Shown: positions 28,526 to 40,405 of the stretch, one piece after another
Position numbering within the stretch: position 1 is the first letter of the stretch
How the letters are laid out: each line of letters starts with the position of its first letter
Assembly: GCF_000519305.1 (NCBI RefSeq)
Contig: NZ_KI912610.1
Location: 62,183-126,182 of the forward strand
Source of the DNA: Mesorhizobium ciceri WSM4083
GTDB taxonomy: Bacteria > Pseudomonadota > Alphaproteobacteria > Rhizobiales > Rhizobiaceae
Length of the DNA: 64,000 nucleotides
Reading direction: 5' to 3'
Made by a program: the position numbers and the translations under genes
Notes under the pieces: model-generated
Databases searched by the model: none
Told to the model about the DNA's origin: nothing
What the model saw: only the letters and a program-made list of their open reading frames with translations

Positions 28526-28540
28526 ATGGAGAGAGCTGAC

Positions 28541-29782
28541 ATGAATGTGCAGGTGGCGAACAGCGGTGCACCAAGCCTCGAGCAATCCGATGGCCCGCCT
28601 CGGGTGACGCCGCCGCCTGCGGGATTGTCACGATTGACCGCGCTGATCTTCGCCATCGCCTGCGGCCTGAGCGTCGCCAATGTCTATTTCGCCCATCCGC
28701 TGCTCGACGCCATGGCGCATGATTTTGCTATCGCGCCGGCTTCGGTCGGCATCGTGGTGACGGTCACGCAGATCGGCTATGGGCTCGGCCTGTTTTTCAT
28801 CGTGCCGCTGGGCGACCTGTTCGATCGCCGCAAGCTGATTGCCGGGCAGGCGATTCTGTCTGCCGTGGCGCTGGTGGCGGTCGGGGTCGCGCCCAACGCG
28901 GCGATGCTGCTGGCGAGCCTTGCGGTGGTCGGGCTGCTTGCGGTGGTGGTGCAGGTGCTGGTCGCCTTCGCTGCCGACCTCGCCGTAGCGTCGCAGCGGG
29001 GGCGGGCGGTCGGCACCGTCACCAGCGGTGTCATCCTGGGCATCCTGCTTGCCCGCTTCGCTTCAGGGGTCGTCGCCGATTTCGCCGGGTGGCGCTGGGT
29101 TTATCTTGTCTCGGCCATGTTGACGCTCGTCATGGCGATGGTTCTCTACCTGATCCTGCCGCGCCATGAGGCGGAGCGGCCACGCACATCCTATCCGCGC
29201 CTGCTCGCTTCTGTGCTGCTGCTGTTCGCGCAGGAGCCGCTGCTGTGCGTGCGGGCGGTGCTGGCCATGTTGATCTTCGCCAGTTTCAACGTGCTGTGGG
29301 CGCCGCTGGTGCTGCCGCTGAGCGCTGCGCCATTTTCACTCTCGCACACCGAGATCGGGCTTTTCGGCCTTGCGGGCGTCGCCGGCGCGCTCGGTGCGCG
29401 CTGGACCGGCGGCCTCGTCGATCGTGGACGCGGCCAGTTGGTCACCGGCCTCAGCCTGCTGCTGATGATGGCGGCCTGGCTGCCGATCGCCTTCATGGGC
29501 ATGTCTTTGTGGCTGCTCGTCGCCGGCATCGTCATGCTCGATCTGGCGATCCAGGCCGTCCATGTCACCAACCAGAGCCTGATCTTCGCCCGCCGCCCGG
29601 ACGCGCGCAGCCGCCTGGTTGGCGGCTACATGATCTTTTACTCGGTCGGCAGCGCCCTGGGCTCGATCGCCTCGACCATGGCTTATGGTGCAATGGGCTG
29701 GAGCGGCGTCTGTGTGCTTGGGGCCGGCATCGGCCTGTTGGCGTTGCTGTTCTGGGCGTTGACGCTGCGCGTCGGCAGATGA
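28541..29782 (+). CDS. MFS transporter, probable drug or metabolite exporter
   Basis: A 413-residue membrane protein with about 12 hydrophobic segments. The start at 28541 is set by GGAGAG 8 bases upstream; upstream Met codons would place coding sequence over the operator. Motif A reads GDLFDRRKLI. It resembles YnfM/AraJ-like exporters. Divergent from the HxlR regulator and presumably repressed by it. Converges with the isomerase gene, whose stop is 3 bases away. Confidence 0.88.
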   Translation: MNVQVANSGAPSLEQSDGPPRVTPPPAGLSRLTALIFAIACGLSVANVYFAHPLLDAMAHDFAIAPASVGIVVTVTQIGYGLGLFFIVPLGDLFDRRKLIAGQAILSAVALVAVGVAPNAAMLLASLAVVGLLAVVVQVLVAFAADLAVASQRGRAVGTVTSGVILGILLARFASGVVADFAGWRWVYLVSAMLTLVMAMVLYLILPRHEAERPRTSYPRLLASVLLLFAQEPLLCVRAVLAMLIFASFNVLWAPLVLPLSAAPFSLSHTEIGLFGLAGVAGALGARWTGGLVDRGRGQLVTGLSLLLMMAAWLPIAFMGMSLWLLVAGIVMLDLAIQAVHVTNQSLIFARRPDARSRLVGGYMIFYSVGSALGSIASTMAYGAMGWSGVCVLGAGIGLLALLFWALTLRVGR

Positions 29783-29785
29783 AAC

Positions 29786-30436
29786 CTATTCCGCATCGAT
29801 CTGGTTCTGGGGCGCGGCTTTCTGGAAGGCTGGCAGCGCCATGCAGGCGGCGTTGATGCGCGCGATCGTCGGGTAGGGCGTCAGATCGACGCCGAACCGG
29901 GCGTTGCTGGCAATCTGCGCGGCGAGGCAGATGTCGGCCAGGCCCGGCGCGTCGCCATGGCAGAATGCACCCGTTTCGGGCGAGGAAGCCAGGATCTGTT
30001 CAAGCGGCTGAAAGCCCTCGTTCACCCAATGGCGGAACCAGTTGGTGATGTCTTCGTCGCCGGCGCCGAACAGAGTGCGCAGCGAGGTCAGCACGCGCAG
30101 ATTGTTCACCGGGTGGATGTCGCAGGCGATCATCTGCGCCAGCATTCTCACGCGGGCCCGTCCGGCCGGGTCCTTCGGCAGCAGCGGCGGTTCCGGGCTG
30201 GTCTCGTCGAGGAATTCGATGATCGCCAGCGATTGCGTCAGCAGCGTGCCATCACCGAGGATCAGCGCCGGCACCAGCCCTTGCGGATTGACCGCGAGAT
30301 AGGCTGGTTCCAGATGCTCGCCATGGCGCAAATGATGCGGGACGTAGTCGTAGCTCAGCCCCTTCATCTCCAGCGCGATCCGCACCCGATAGGAGGTGGA
30401 GGAGCGATAGTAATTGTGCAGGACGAGTTCGCTCAT
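29786..30436 (-). CDS. maiA: Maleylacetoacetate/maleylpyruvate isomerase, zeta-class GST
   Basis: A 216-residue glutathione transferase. The zeta-class active-site signature SSTSYRVRIAL is at 12-22, followed by the NPQGLVPAL and QSLAIIEFLD elements of the thioredoxin fold and an all-alpha C-terminal half. It isomerises a cis ring-cleavage product (maleylacetoacetate from tyrosine, or maleylpyruvate from gentisate) using glutathione. The gene just upstream encodes an FAH-family hydrolase, the next step of either pathway. No dioxygenase is in the window, so which pathway is unresolved. Confidence 0.88.
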   Translation of the reverse strand: MSELVLHNYYRSSTSYRVRIALEMKGLSYDYVPHHLRHGEHLEPAYLAVNPQGLVPALILGDGTLLTQSLAIIEFLDETSPEPPLLPKDPAGRARVRMLAQMIACDIHPVNNLRVLTSLRTLFGAGDEDITNWFRHWVNEGFQPLEQILASSPETGAFCHGDAPGLADICLAAQIASNARFGVDLTPYPTIARINAACMALPAFQKAAPQNQIDAE

Positions 30437-30440
30437 GGCC

Positions 30441-31136
30441 TCACTTCGGCTGGCCGATGGTCACTTCGATGGTCCCGATACCGTCGACGCCGCCGGTCAT
30501 CGTGTCGCCGGGGCCAACCGCGCCGACGCCTGCCGGCGTACCGGTGAAGATCAGGTCGCCGGGCTCGAGTTCCATCGCCTCGCTGCAGATCGACACGATA
30601 TCCGATATCGGCCAGATCAGTTCGGCGAGGTCGGCATCCTGCCTGACCTTGCCGTTGACGGCGAGCCAGATGCGGCCCTTCCGTGGATGGCCGGATTCCT
30701 GCGCTTGCACCAACGGGCCGCAAGGGGCGGAGCGGTCGAAGGCCTTCGACCAGTCCCAGGGCCGGGCGGCCTTCTTGGCTTCGTCCTGCAGGTCGCGGCG
30801 GGTGAGGTCGATGCCGACGCCATAGCCCCAGACATGGTCCAGTGCCTTGTCGCGGGGAATGCGGAAGCCGGCTTTGCCGATCGCGGCCACCAACTCGATC
30901 TCGTGGTGCAGATTGGCCGTCAGCGGCGGGTAGGGGATAGCGGTGCCGGAATCGACCACCGCGTCGGCCGGCTTGGTGAAGAAGAAGGGCGGATCACGCT
31001 CGTCATTGCCGAATTCGCGGGCATGCGCCGCGTAGTTGCGGCCGACGCAGTAGATACGGCGCACCGCAAAACGATCGGACGAACCGGCAACGGCCACCGA
31101 TGCGGTTGCGGGCAGGGGAAGGACGAATTCTGTCAT
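30441..31136 (-). CDS. FAH-family hydrolase (fumarylpyruvate/fumarylacetoacetate type)
   Basis: A 231-residue protein starting MTEFVLPLP at 31136. It has the FAH fold landmarks: IYCVGRNYAAHAREFG, the metal-site HHEIELV, and the C-terminal GDLIFTGTPAGVG. The short length matches fumarylpyruvate hydrolases (NagK) better than full fumarylacetoacetase. It stops 4 bases before the isomerase start, so both are one operon and act in sequence. Confidence 0.87.
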   Translation of the reverse strand: MTEFVLPLPATASVAVAGSSDRFAVRRIYCVGRNYAAHAREFGNDERDPPFFFTKPADAVVDSGTAIPYPPLTANLHHEIELVAAIGKAGFRIPRDKALDHVWGYGVGIDLTRRDLQDEAKKAARPWDWSKAFDRSAPCGPLVQAQESGHPRKGRIWLAVNGKVRQDADLAELIWPISDIVSICSEAMELEPGDLIFTGTPAGVGAVGPGDTMTGGVDGIGTIEVTIGQPK

Positions 31137-31301
31137 CAAGGGTCTCTGCTTGGTTGCCGGAACATTCGACCGATTTAGGGCCTGGACAAGGCGATTTGGT
31201 CGAGAAAGTGCCGGCGGCACTTTCCGCCGGAGATGGCGATATACTATTTGGCAATAATCTGGCCATGGTGGAGAGGTTATTCTAATCGCTCACGAACTGA
31301 A

Positions 31302-31994
31302 ATGAACCCCATGACCGCAACCCACGATCGCGCCCGGTTCCTGATCATCGACGACCATCCGCTGTTTCGCGAGGCGCTGCACAGCGCCGTGCAGATGGCC
31401 TATCCGGAAGTCGACACGGTGGAGGCGCGCTCGATCACCGAGGCGCTCGATCTTCTGGCCGATGCCAAGCCGTTCGACCTCGCGCTTCTCGACCTCTCGA
31501 TGCCCGACGTGCACGGTTTTGACGGGCTGCTGCAACTCCGGACCCGCTATCCGCGCCTGCCCGTGGTCATCGTCTCAGGCTATGAGGAGCCGAAAATCAT
31601 TTCCGAGGCGCTGTCCTATGGCGCTGCCGGCTTCATCCCGAAATCGGCGCGCAAGAGCGACCTCGCCGCCGCCATACGCTCGGTGATGGAAGGCGCGATC
31701 TATGTCCCGGAAACCTATGAAGGCCGCACGCCCGACGCCGAAAGCGTCGACCGCGCCGACATGGTGCAGCGCCTGTCGACGCTGACGCCACAACAACTGC
31801 GCGTGCTGCAAATGCTGCGCCAGGGCCTGCTCAACAAGCAGATCGCCTACGAGTTGCAGGTGGGCGAGACCACCGTGAAGGCGCATGTCTCGGAGATCCT
31901 GCGCAAGCTCAATGTCTACAGCCGCACCCAGGCGGTGATCGAGGTGTCGAAGCTGGACAATGCGGAGCTGTTTCGCGATCAGGCGGGGTTTTGA
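31302..31994 (+). CDS. LuxR-family two-component response regulator
   Basis: A 230-residue NarL-type regulator. A receiver domain (about 12-125) has FLIIDDHPLFREAL with acidic pocket, the phospho-acceptor Asp in ALLDLSMPD, and Lys in FIPKSARK. A LuxR HTH follows at about 165-225 (LTPQQLRVLQMLRQGLLNKQ). ATG 31302 is used; ATG 31311 is possible. It converges with the hybrid kinase gene and may be one output of that kinase, inferred only from proximity. Confidence 0.9.
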   Translation: MNPMTATHDRARFLIIDDHPLFREALHSAVQMAYPEVDTVEARSITEALDLLADAKPFDLALLDLSMPDVHGFDGLLQLRTRYPRLPVVIVSGYEEPKIISEALSYGAAGFIPKSARKSDLAAAIRSVMEGAIYVPETYEGRTPDAESVDRADMVQRLSTLTPQQLRVLQMLRQGLLNKQIAYELQVGETTVKAHVSEILRKLNVYSRTQAVIEVSKLDNAELFRDQAGF

Positions 31995-32031
31995 GTTTTA
32001 CCCTTCTCCTCAAGGGGAGAGGGTATGGAAG

Positions 32032-33372
32032 CTAAGCCAGCAAATGCGCCAGTAGCGCCCTTAGCTGTGCCGGCTTCAGCGGCTTGCGCATCAGTTCGAT
32101 GCCGCCGGAGCGGGCGGCTTTGGCGACCGCTTCCGAACTGTCGGCGGTGACGATCAGCGCCGGCACGGCGCGGCCGAGATAATCGCGGACTTCGGCGATG
32201 GTAGTGGTGCCGAGATCGCCGCCGTCGAGATGCTGGTCGGCAATGACGATGTCGGGCACCCAGTCGGTGTCGCCAAGCATGTCGAGCGCATCGTCGGTCG
32301 AGGTCGCGGCCCGCACCAGGCATTGCCAGCGTTCGAGCAGGAAGGTCATGGCCTGCAGCACTTCGATATCGTTCTCGACCAGCAGCACCTTGGTGCCGAA
32401 CAGGCCATAGCCGCGCGGCCGTTCCATGTCGGCAACGCTGGCGATGGCATCGGCTGGCGCACCGATGCCGACGGGTACATCGATGTGGAAGATCGTGCCG
32501 CGTCCGACCTTCGACGAGAATGTCACGGGATGGCCGAGCGCGCTGGCCATGCGGCGCACGATGGCGAGCCCGAGCCCAAGACCGCCACCGTCCAGTTCGG
32601 CATTGGCCGGCGAGGTGCCGCGGTGGAACTCCTCGAACACCGCCTCGCGCTGGTCGTCGGGAATGCCGCAGCCCGTATCGGCGACGTCGATGCGGATGGT
32701 GTCGCCGCGATGCCTGGTGCCGACAAGCACGCCGCCCGAGCGTGTATAGCCCAGCGCGTTGGAGAGAATGTTCTGCAGGATACGGCGCAGCAGCGTGCGG
32801 TCGGAGCGGACCACGGCATGGACCGGCCGGAATTTCAGCGACAGGCCTTTCATCTCCGCCACCGGCAGGAAATCCGAGCGGAGCGACGAGAACAGCGCCT
32901 CCAGGCTGACATCGCTTATGTCGGGCTGCACCACGCCGGCATCGAGCTTTGAGATGTCGAGCAGCGTTCTAAGCAGATCCTCCATCGTCTCCAGCGAGCG
33001 CTCGACCTGCCGCACCAGTTTCTTGCCCTCGTCACTGGTCTGAACTTCGGCGAGCGCCGAAACCGAGAGATGGGCCGCGTTCAGGGGCTGCAGCACGTCG
33101 TGGCTGGCAGCGGCGAGGAAACGGGTTTTCGACAGGTTCGCCAGTTCGGCGTTTTCCTTGGCGGCGCTGAGGTCGATGTTCGATTGCTCCAGCCGGCGCA
33201 AGGTCGAGTGCAGTTCCTCGGTGCGGGTGCGCACCCGGTTTTCCAGCGAAATCGCGGTCTGGAACAGCGAAAAGGCGTTGCCTTGCTGGTCCATAGAGCG
33301 CTCGACGCGGCTGACCAGTGCCGCATTGATCTTCTTCAGCTTTTCAAGATCGTTTATGTCCCTCAGCGGCAT
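32032..33372 (-). CDS. Hybrid sensor histidine kinase, NahK-like, without its own sensor domain
   Basis: A 446-residue soluble kinase from ATG 33372; the open frame runs on upstream only over the FIST gene. Order: N-terminal coiled coil (about 1-80), HisKA with His91 in ASHDVLQP, HATPase with N box near 201-205, G1 DTGCGIP at 232-238 and G2 GGGLGLGL at 262-269, then a C-terminal receiver with Asp379. There is no membrane segment and no sensor domain. It begins 14 bases after the FIST gene, as for NosP-associated kinase NahK, so the FIST protein is the likely sensor. Confidence 0.88.
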   Translation of the reverse strand: MPLRDINDLEKLKKINAALVSRVERSMDQQGNAFSLFQTAISLENRVRTRTEELHSTLRRLEQSNIDLSAAKENAELANLSKTRFLAAASHDVLQPLNAAHLSVSALAEVQTSDEGKKLVRQVERSLETMEDLLRTLLDISKLDAGVVQPDISDVSLEALFSSLRSDFLPVAEMKGLSLKFRPVHAVVRSDRTLLRRILQNILSNALGYTRSGGVLVGTRHRGDTIRIDVADTGCGIPDDQREAVFEEFHRGTSPANAELDGGGLGLGLAIVRRMASALGHPVTFSSKVGRGTIFHIDVPVGIGAPADAIASVADMERPRGYGLFGTKVLLVENDIEVLQAMTFLLERWQCLVRAATSTDDALDMLGDTDWVPDIVIADQHLDGGDLGTTTIAEVRDYLGRAVPALIVTADSSEAVAKAARSGGIELMRKPLKPAQLRALLAHLLA

Positions 33373-33386
33373 CCTGTTGCGCCGTC

Positions 33387-34571
33387 CTATTCCGCCGCCT
33401 GGCGCTCGCCGAAGGCGATGCCGGTAAAAGTCTGGTTCAGATGCATCGACCGGTACTGTTCGCCATAGGTGCCGAAGCCGATGACATTGTTGACCCGGTA
33501 GAGTTCCGAGATATCGCGAAACACCTGCCGATTGCGCGCGTCCAGCCGGCGCAGCACGCAGTCGAAGCCGAGGATCATGTCGATGCCGCCAAGCCTCTCC
33601 TCGACGTCGCGCAGGGCGGCGCGCGTCGATTCGACCATGTCCTTGGGTTGGGCGATCGACAGCACGACGCCATCGTCTATGGCGCAGAAGAACGACAGCG
33701 AGCCGTCGGCATGCATCTTCTGGATCGACCGGCAATAATATTGGCCGCCCACCTTCACCACCACGGGATGCGAGGCGAAGGTCAGTGGCGTCAGCATCTG
33801 CGCGACGATGCCGACGGACGCGGCATATTCCTGCGCCGCATTGGTGGCGTTGAACTCGCGCACGATGCGGTGATCGGGATCGGAAGCCGTCACCACCAGT
33901 TTTTCATCGGTGGGAACGAAATTGTCGGTCTTGAAGACATGGAAGGGAATTTCGGTCGATATCAGCACGATGATGGCGCTGTCGGAGGTGACCTTGCCGT
34001 TCGAGATCAGGCGCGTCGTCTCGAATTTCAGATCGTCGCCGGCGGAGCCGCCAAGCAGCGGTATGTCGTCGAGGCCCCAGTGGATGGCTGAACTCACCGC
34101 TTCCTCGGCATAAGAGAGCCCGTCGATGAAGCAGAGCGCGAAAGTGCCTTTGGTCCGATCGCAACCAAGGCGGGCGCGTAGCGATCGCCGCAGGGCCTCG
34201 ACCTCGCCGGTGATCCTGTCCATGCCCGACGAGGACAGATTTTCGACCATCACGCTGACGGCGGTGAACGCGGTGGACGGAAGCAGCATGGCCAGCACAT
34301 GACCATCCTCGAGACCTTGCGGCGTGATCTCGCCGGCAGTCGAGCAGCCGGCGTGGTGGAGCGCCGGCGCGTGGGTCATGAGCGCCTGGGAAAGGGCGCT
34401 GGCTTCGACCAGGCTCTGGGAAAAGAACAGCAGGGCAAAACCTGCGTCGATGGCGGCTGCTTCCAGTGCGATCGCCTTGGCGAACGCCTCCATGTCGGGC
34501 TCGTCCGTGGTGAGCGCCGACAGGCCGCATGCATAGCGCGTCCGTGAATTGGCCAGCGATGTTCTCCGCAT
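33387..34571 (-). CDS. FIST-domain sensory protein (NosP-like)
   Basis: A 394-residue protein with FIST_N (about 40-235, including HAGCSTAGEITPQG and DDIPLLGGSAGDDLKF) and FIST_C (about 240-380, ending NNVIGFGTYGEQYRSMHLNQT). FIST proteins of the NosP group bind haem, sense nitric oxide, and control a co-encoded hybrid kinase. The kinase gene follows by 14 bases. Haem binding and NO sensing are inferred from family and gene order. The first 26 residues are weakly conserved, so Met27 is a possible start. Confidence 0.85.
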   Translation of the reverse strand: MRRTSLANSRTRYACGLSALTTDEPDMEAFAKAIALEAAAIDAGFALLFFSQSLVEASALSQALMTHAPALHHAGCSTAGEITPQGLEDGHVLAMLLPSTAFTAVSVMVENLSSSGMDRITGEVEALRRSLRARLGCDRTKGTFALCFIDGLSYAEEAVSSAIHWGLDDIPLLGGSAGDDLKFETTRLISNGKVTSDSAIIVLISTEIPFHVFKTDNFVPTDEKLVVTASDPDHRIVREFNATNAAQEYAASVGIVAQMLTPLTFASHPVVVKVGGQYYCRSIQKMHADGSLSFFCAIDDGVVLSIAQPKDMVESTRAALRDVEERLGGIDMILGFDCVLRRLDARNRQVFRDISELYRVNNVIGFGTYGEQYRSMHLNQTFTGIAFGERQAAE

Positions 34572-34835
34572 TTCCTCCGACGCTTTTTTGTGCGCGGCTG
34601 TTTTTAAATGCTTCTGGCGCGCGGGCGTCGAGCGACATTGTTGCCTTCAATCGGCGGTTTGGCAATGGGGCCACCGGCACCGCATGTTTGGGCGCGGCCA
34701 TGACCGAAAGTACAATGTGCCGCGTTTGCGACGTGCTGTTTTTTGTCTGATGTGCGGTGTACCAATAACGCATGGCCGATGCGCCAACGCCGCGTTGGCA
34801 ACGTGATGACCAAGGTTGATACCCAGGGAGGGACC

Positions 34836-35330
<495 letters not shown>

Positions 35331-35333
<3 letters not shown>

Positions 35334-35440
35334 GATGAAGCGAGTAGCGAATAGGGAGTAGCGAATAGTCAGCAGCCTGACCAAACGCCAACTCACCATC
35401 CTTCACTACTCGCTATTCGCTACTCACTATTCGCTATCTC
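35331..35440. repeat. Palindromic repeat between coxS and coxL
   Basis: A 22-base unit beginning GCGAATAGGGAGTAG at 35347-35368 is matched in inverse orientation at 35413-35434 with one mismatch, and shorter copies of the same GCGAATAG/GAGTAG units extend both arms. The left arm starts within the coxS stop codon. The same 22-mer recurs exactly after coxL. This is a dispersed intergenic element, not coding. Confidence 0.75.
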
Positions 35441-35462
35441 AGCATTTCGGGAGGAATTTCTG

Positions 35463-37812
<2,350 letters not shown>

Positions 37813-37814
<2 letters not shown>

Positions 37815-37910
37815 AAGCGAATAGCGAATAGGGAGTAGCGAATAGAGAAGAGAACGCGGTGCGACGGGACAAATCCTATTCGCAATTCGCTATTTCCTGT
37901 TCGCTCTTTC
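37813..37910. repeat. Palindromic repeat between coxL and coxM
   Basis: The left arm contains at 37824-37845 the identical 22-mer found at 35347-35368; a degenerate inverse copy (CCTATTCGCAATTCGC and GTTCGCTCTTTC) closes the element at 37910. It starts in the coxL stop codon. Two copies inside one operon mark repeated insertion of a mobile palindrome that spares the reading frames. Confidence 0.75.
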
Positions 37911-37929
37911 ACCCAGGGGAGAAAAACAA

Positions 37930-38727
37930 ATGTACGCAGTCAACTATCACCGCGCCGCCTCGGTCGCCGATGCCGCCAAGCTGATCAAGACCGGTGACGC
38001 CAAGCTGCTTTCGGGCGGTATGACGCTGATCCCGGCGATGAAGACGCGGCTTGCCGCGCCGTCAGACCTTGTCGACCTGTCGCGGATCACGGAGCTGCAG
38101 GGCGTCAAGGTGTCGGGAAAGACCGTCACCATCGGTGCCGCCACCACGCATCACGCTGTTGCCAATGACGAGAAGCTGAAGAAGGCCTGTCCGGCGTTTT
38201 CCCATCTGGCATCGCTGATCGGCGATCCGGCGGTGCGCCACAAGGGGACGATCGGCGGCTCGATCGCCAACAACGATCCGGCGGCCGATTATCCGGCAGC
38301 GCTGCTGGCGTTGGGCGCGACCATCGTCACCAACAAGCGCGAGATCGCTGCCGACAAGTTCTTCAAGGGCCTGTTCGAGACCTCGCTGAAGGATGGCGAG
38401 ATCGTCACCGCCGTCACCTTCACTGCGCCGGCCAAGGCGGCCTATGAAAAATTCCGCAATCCGGCATCGCGCTACGCCATCGTCGGCGTGTTCGTTGCCA
38501 AGGGCAAGGATGGCGTCAGCGTCGCCGTCACCGGTGCCGGCGACGACGGCGTCTTCCGCTCGAAGGAGATCGAGGCGGCATTGGCCAAGAATTTCGCGGC
38601 GTCGGCAGTCGACGGGGTGAAAGTGCCGGCGAAAAATCTGATGACCGACCTCCACGCCTCGGCCGATTATCGCGCCAATCTGATCGCGGTGATGGCCAAG
38701 CGCGCGGTTGCGGCAGCCAACGCCTGA
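37930..38727 (+). CDS. coxM: CO-dehydrogenase-type medium (FAD) subunit
   Basis: A 265-residue FAD-binding subunit. The FAD motifs are LLSGGMTLIPAMK near 24-36 and HKGTIGGSIANNDPAADYP near 103-121. It accepts electrons from the iron-sulfur subunit. The ribosome site is GGGGAG 9 bases upstream. Its stop codon is the first part of a 144-base inverted-repeat element. Confidence 0.92.
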   Translation: MYAVNYHRAASVADAAKLIKTGDAKLLSGGMTLIPAMKTRLAAPSDLVDLSRITELQGVKVSGKTVTIGAATTHHAVANDEKLKKACPAFSHLASLIGDPAVRHKGTIGGSIANNDPAADYPAALLALGATIVTNKREIAADKFFKGLFETSLKDGEIVTAVTFTAPAKAAYEKFRNPASRYAIVGVFVAKGKDGVSVAVTGAGDDGVFRSKEIEAALAKNFAASAVDGVKVPAKNLMTDLHASADYRANLIAVMAKRAVAAANA

Positions 38728-38870
38728 GAAACTGTTTGGAAACTCTACCCCGGCGGCCATCTGATGGCGTTTTCTGCGCTTCCGGTGCTCACGTACCAAA
38801 AGTACGCTCCGCTCCGGTTCTCGAAACCACCACCATATGACTCGCCAGAGCGAGTTTCGAAACAGTTTCT
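38727..38870. repeat. 144-base element with 19-base terminal inverted repeats
   Basis: The left end 38727-38745 (AGAAACTGTTTGGAAACTC) and right end 38852-38870 are inverse copies with one mismatch. Inside lies a second palindromic part around CTCACGTACCAAAAGTACG. The element starts on the last base of the coxM stop. It has no coding capacity and resembles a miniature palindromic/MITE-like unit. Confidence 0.65.
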
Positions 38871-38894
38871 AATACGATCAGTAGCAGACAAGGG

Positions 38895-38918
38895 AAGGGG
38901 CCTCCGTGGCCCCTTTTT
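38895..38918 (+). terminator. Intrinsic terminator after the cox operon
   Basis: AAGGGGCC at 38895-38902, loop TCCGT, and GGCCCCTT at 38908-38915 form a perfect 8-bp stem running into a TTTTT tract. It lies 168 bases after coxM. The remaining bases up to the acyltransferase start at 39135 show no credible gene. Confidence 0.75.
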
Positions 38919-39134
38919 CTCGTGCTGCGACCTGCATCCGCTCAGTTGCTGGTGGGAATCGCTGCCGCACTGCTTGGAGCAAATCCCGCCGAGCCGGAGG
39001 CCGGACCTGATCCGGCAGCAATCTCGCACTTGCACAAATTCATATTGCACTGCAATATGGACTGGGGCGGGAATGCGAGCTGGGTTCGGAATATACCGTC
39101 GTACCCTTCGCATGCCTATTGCGAGAGGATCGGC

Positions 39135-40157
39135 ATGACCGACATTTCCGCGACGCATGTCGTTCCGTCCCGATCCGCCGCCGACAGATCAACCAGAGCA
39201 AGACTGGCCTATCTCGACGGCTGGCGGGGACTTTCGATCGCGCTGGTGCTGATCGGCCATTTTTTTCCGGTTCCAGGAATCAATCTTGGCGTGCTGGGCG
39301 TCGAATTCTTCTTCGTGCTCAGCGGCCGGCTGATGGGCGAGATCCTGTTCATCGAACGCTACCCGCTGAAAAAATTCTTCAAACGCCGCTTCTCCCGCAT
39401 CTATCCGGCTCTTCTGGTCTTCGTAGTCGTCGCGATGATCGCGCTCTCCGGCACGTTCCTCGCCTTCAAATGGAAGGCGGCGCTGACGGCGCTGACATTC
39501 ACCTACAATTATGCCGGCATTCTCGTGGCGCGGGCAGGGGCGCTCGACCATATCTGGTCGCTCTGCATCGAGGAGCACGCCTACATCATCCTGGCGCTGA
39601 TCAGCGTCATCGTCTCCAGCCGCTCTCGCGTGGTCGTGCTGCTCCTGGCGCTGGCCTTGCTGGCCATGGCCAATGGCGCGGTTTCGTACTGGGTCTTCGG
39701 GATGGACTACGAAACCACTTACTGGCGCACCGACGTGCACATCGCCTCGATCCTGCTGTCGGCTTCGATCTGCCTGCTCAAGGCCGACGGCAGGCTGCCG
39801 GCGTTTTTGAAAGGCAAGCATGTGGCCCTGGTGGCAACGTTCTGTGCCGTTGTCCTGTTCCTGGATCAGGTGCCGACGCCGATCCACTATCTCTTCGCGG
39901 TGCCGCTGCTGGCTCTGGCCGTCAACGCACTCGATTTCAGCCCACGGTATTTTTCCGGATTGCTGTCGTCCTGGCCGATGGCGACGCTGGGTCTGTGGTC
40001 ATACTCGCTCTATTTGTGGCAGCAGCCGTTCTACAAATTCGTCTATGAGCAAGGCAGCGCGCCGATCCCGATGCTGGCCGCGGTCTTCGCTTGCGCGGCC
40101 TGCAGCTACTACCTCATCGAGCGCCCGGCGCGCGAATGGCTCAACCGCAACTGGTGA
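39135..40157 (+). CDS. OafA/YrhL-type acyltransferase, membrane bound
   Basis: A 340-residue acyltransferase-3 family protein starting at 39135 behind GAGAGGATC. The N terminus reads LAYLDGWRGLSIALVLIGHF, with the catalytic His in the first membrane segment, followed by GVEFFFVLSGRL and FFKRRFSRIYPALLV. About ten membrane segments; the C terminus ends in LIERPAREWL. Such enzymes O-acylate sugars of polysaccharides or other cell-surface molecules. No polysaccharide genes are adjacent, so the acceptor is unknown. Confidence 0.88.
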   Translation: MTDISATHVVPSRSAADRSTRARLAYLDGWRGLSIALVLIGHFFPVPGINLGVLGVEFFFVLSGRLMGEILFIERYPLKKFFKRRFSRIYPALLVFVVVAMIALSGTFLAFKWKAALTALTFTYNYAGILVARAGALDHIWSLCIEEHAYIILALISVIVSSRSRVVVLLLALALLAMANGAVSYWVFGMDYETTYWRTDVHIASILLSASICLLKADGRLPAFLKGKHVALVATFCAVVLFLDQVPTPIHYLFAVPLLALAVNALDFSPRYFSGLLSSWPMATLGLWSYSLYLWQQPFYKFVYEQGSAPIPMLAAVFACAACSYYLIERPAREWLNRNW

Positions 40158-40405
40158 ATGCCGTCGTGCCCGGCCAGATGATCGTCAGTGCAGGTGGAGT
40201 GCATCGCGCTTCATAAGCAGACAATCAATTACATGTTTCTAATATAACTTTTGGGAAAGCAATGACTTGCTTTCCGATATAGACCAGTCTCATTAGACAT
40301 TGGTCTTATGACAGGCATTCCTTATTGCCTCACCGGTCTACCCGCCTAGTTTGTTCGCAGGACACATCTGAGAAGATGGTTCGAAGACGCATCTGGGAGG
40401 ATGGA

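Noticed and set aside
33373..33735. Upstream extension of the hybrid kinase frame
   Set aside because: It overlaps the FIST C-terminal domain out of frame and is Arg-rich without motifs; ATG 33372 fits the gene spacing.
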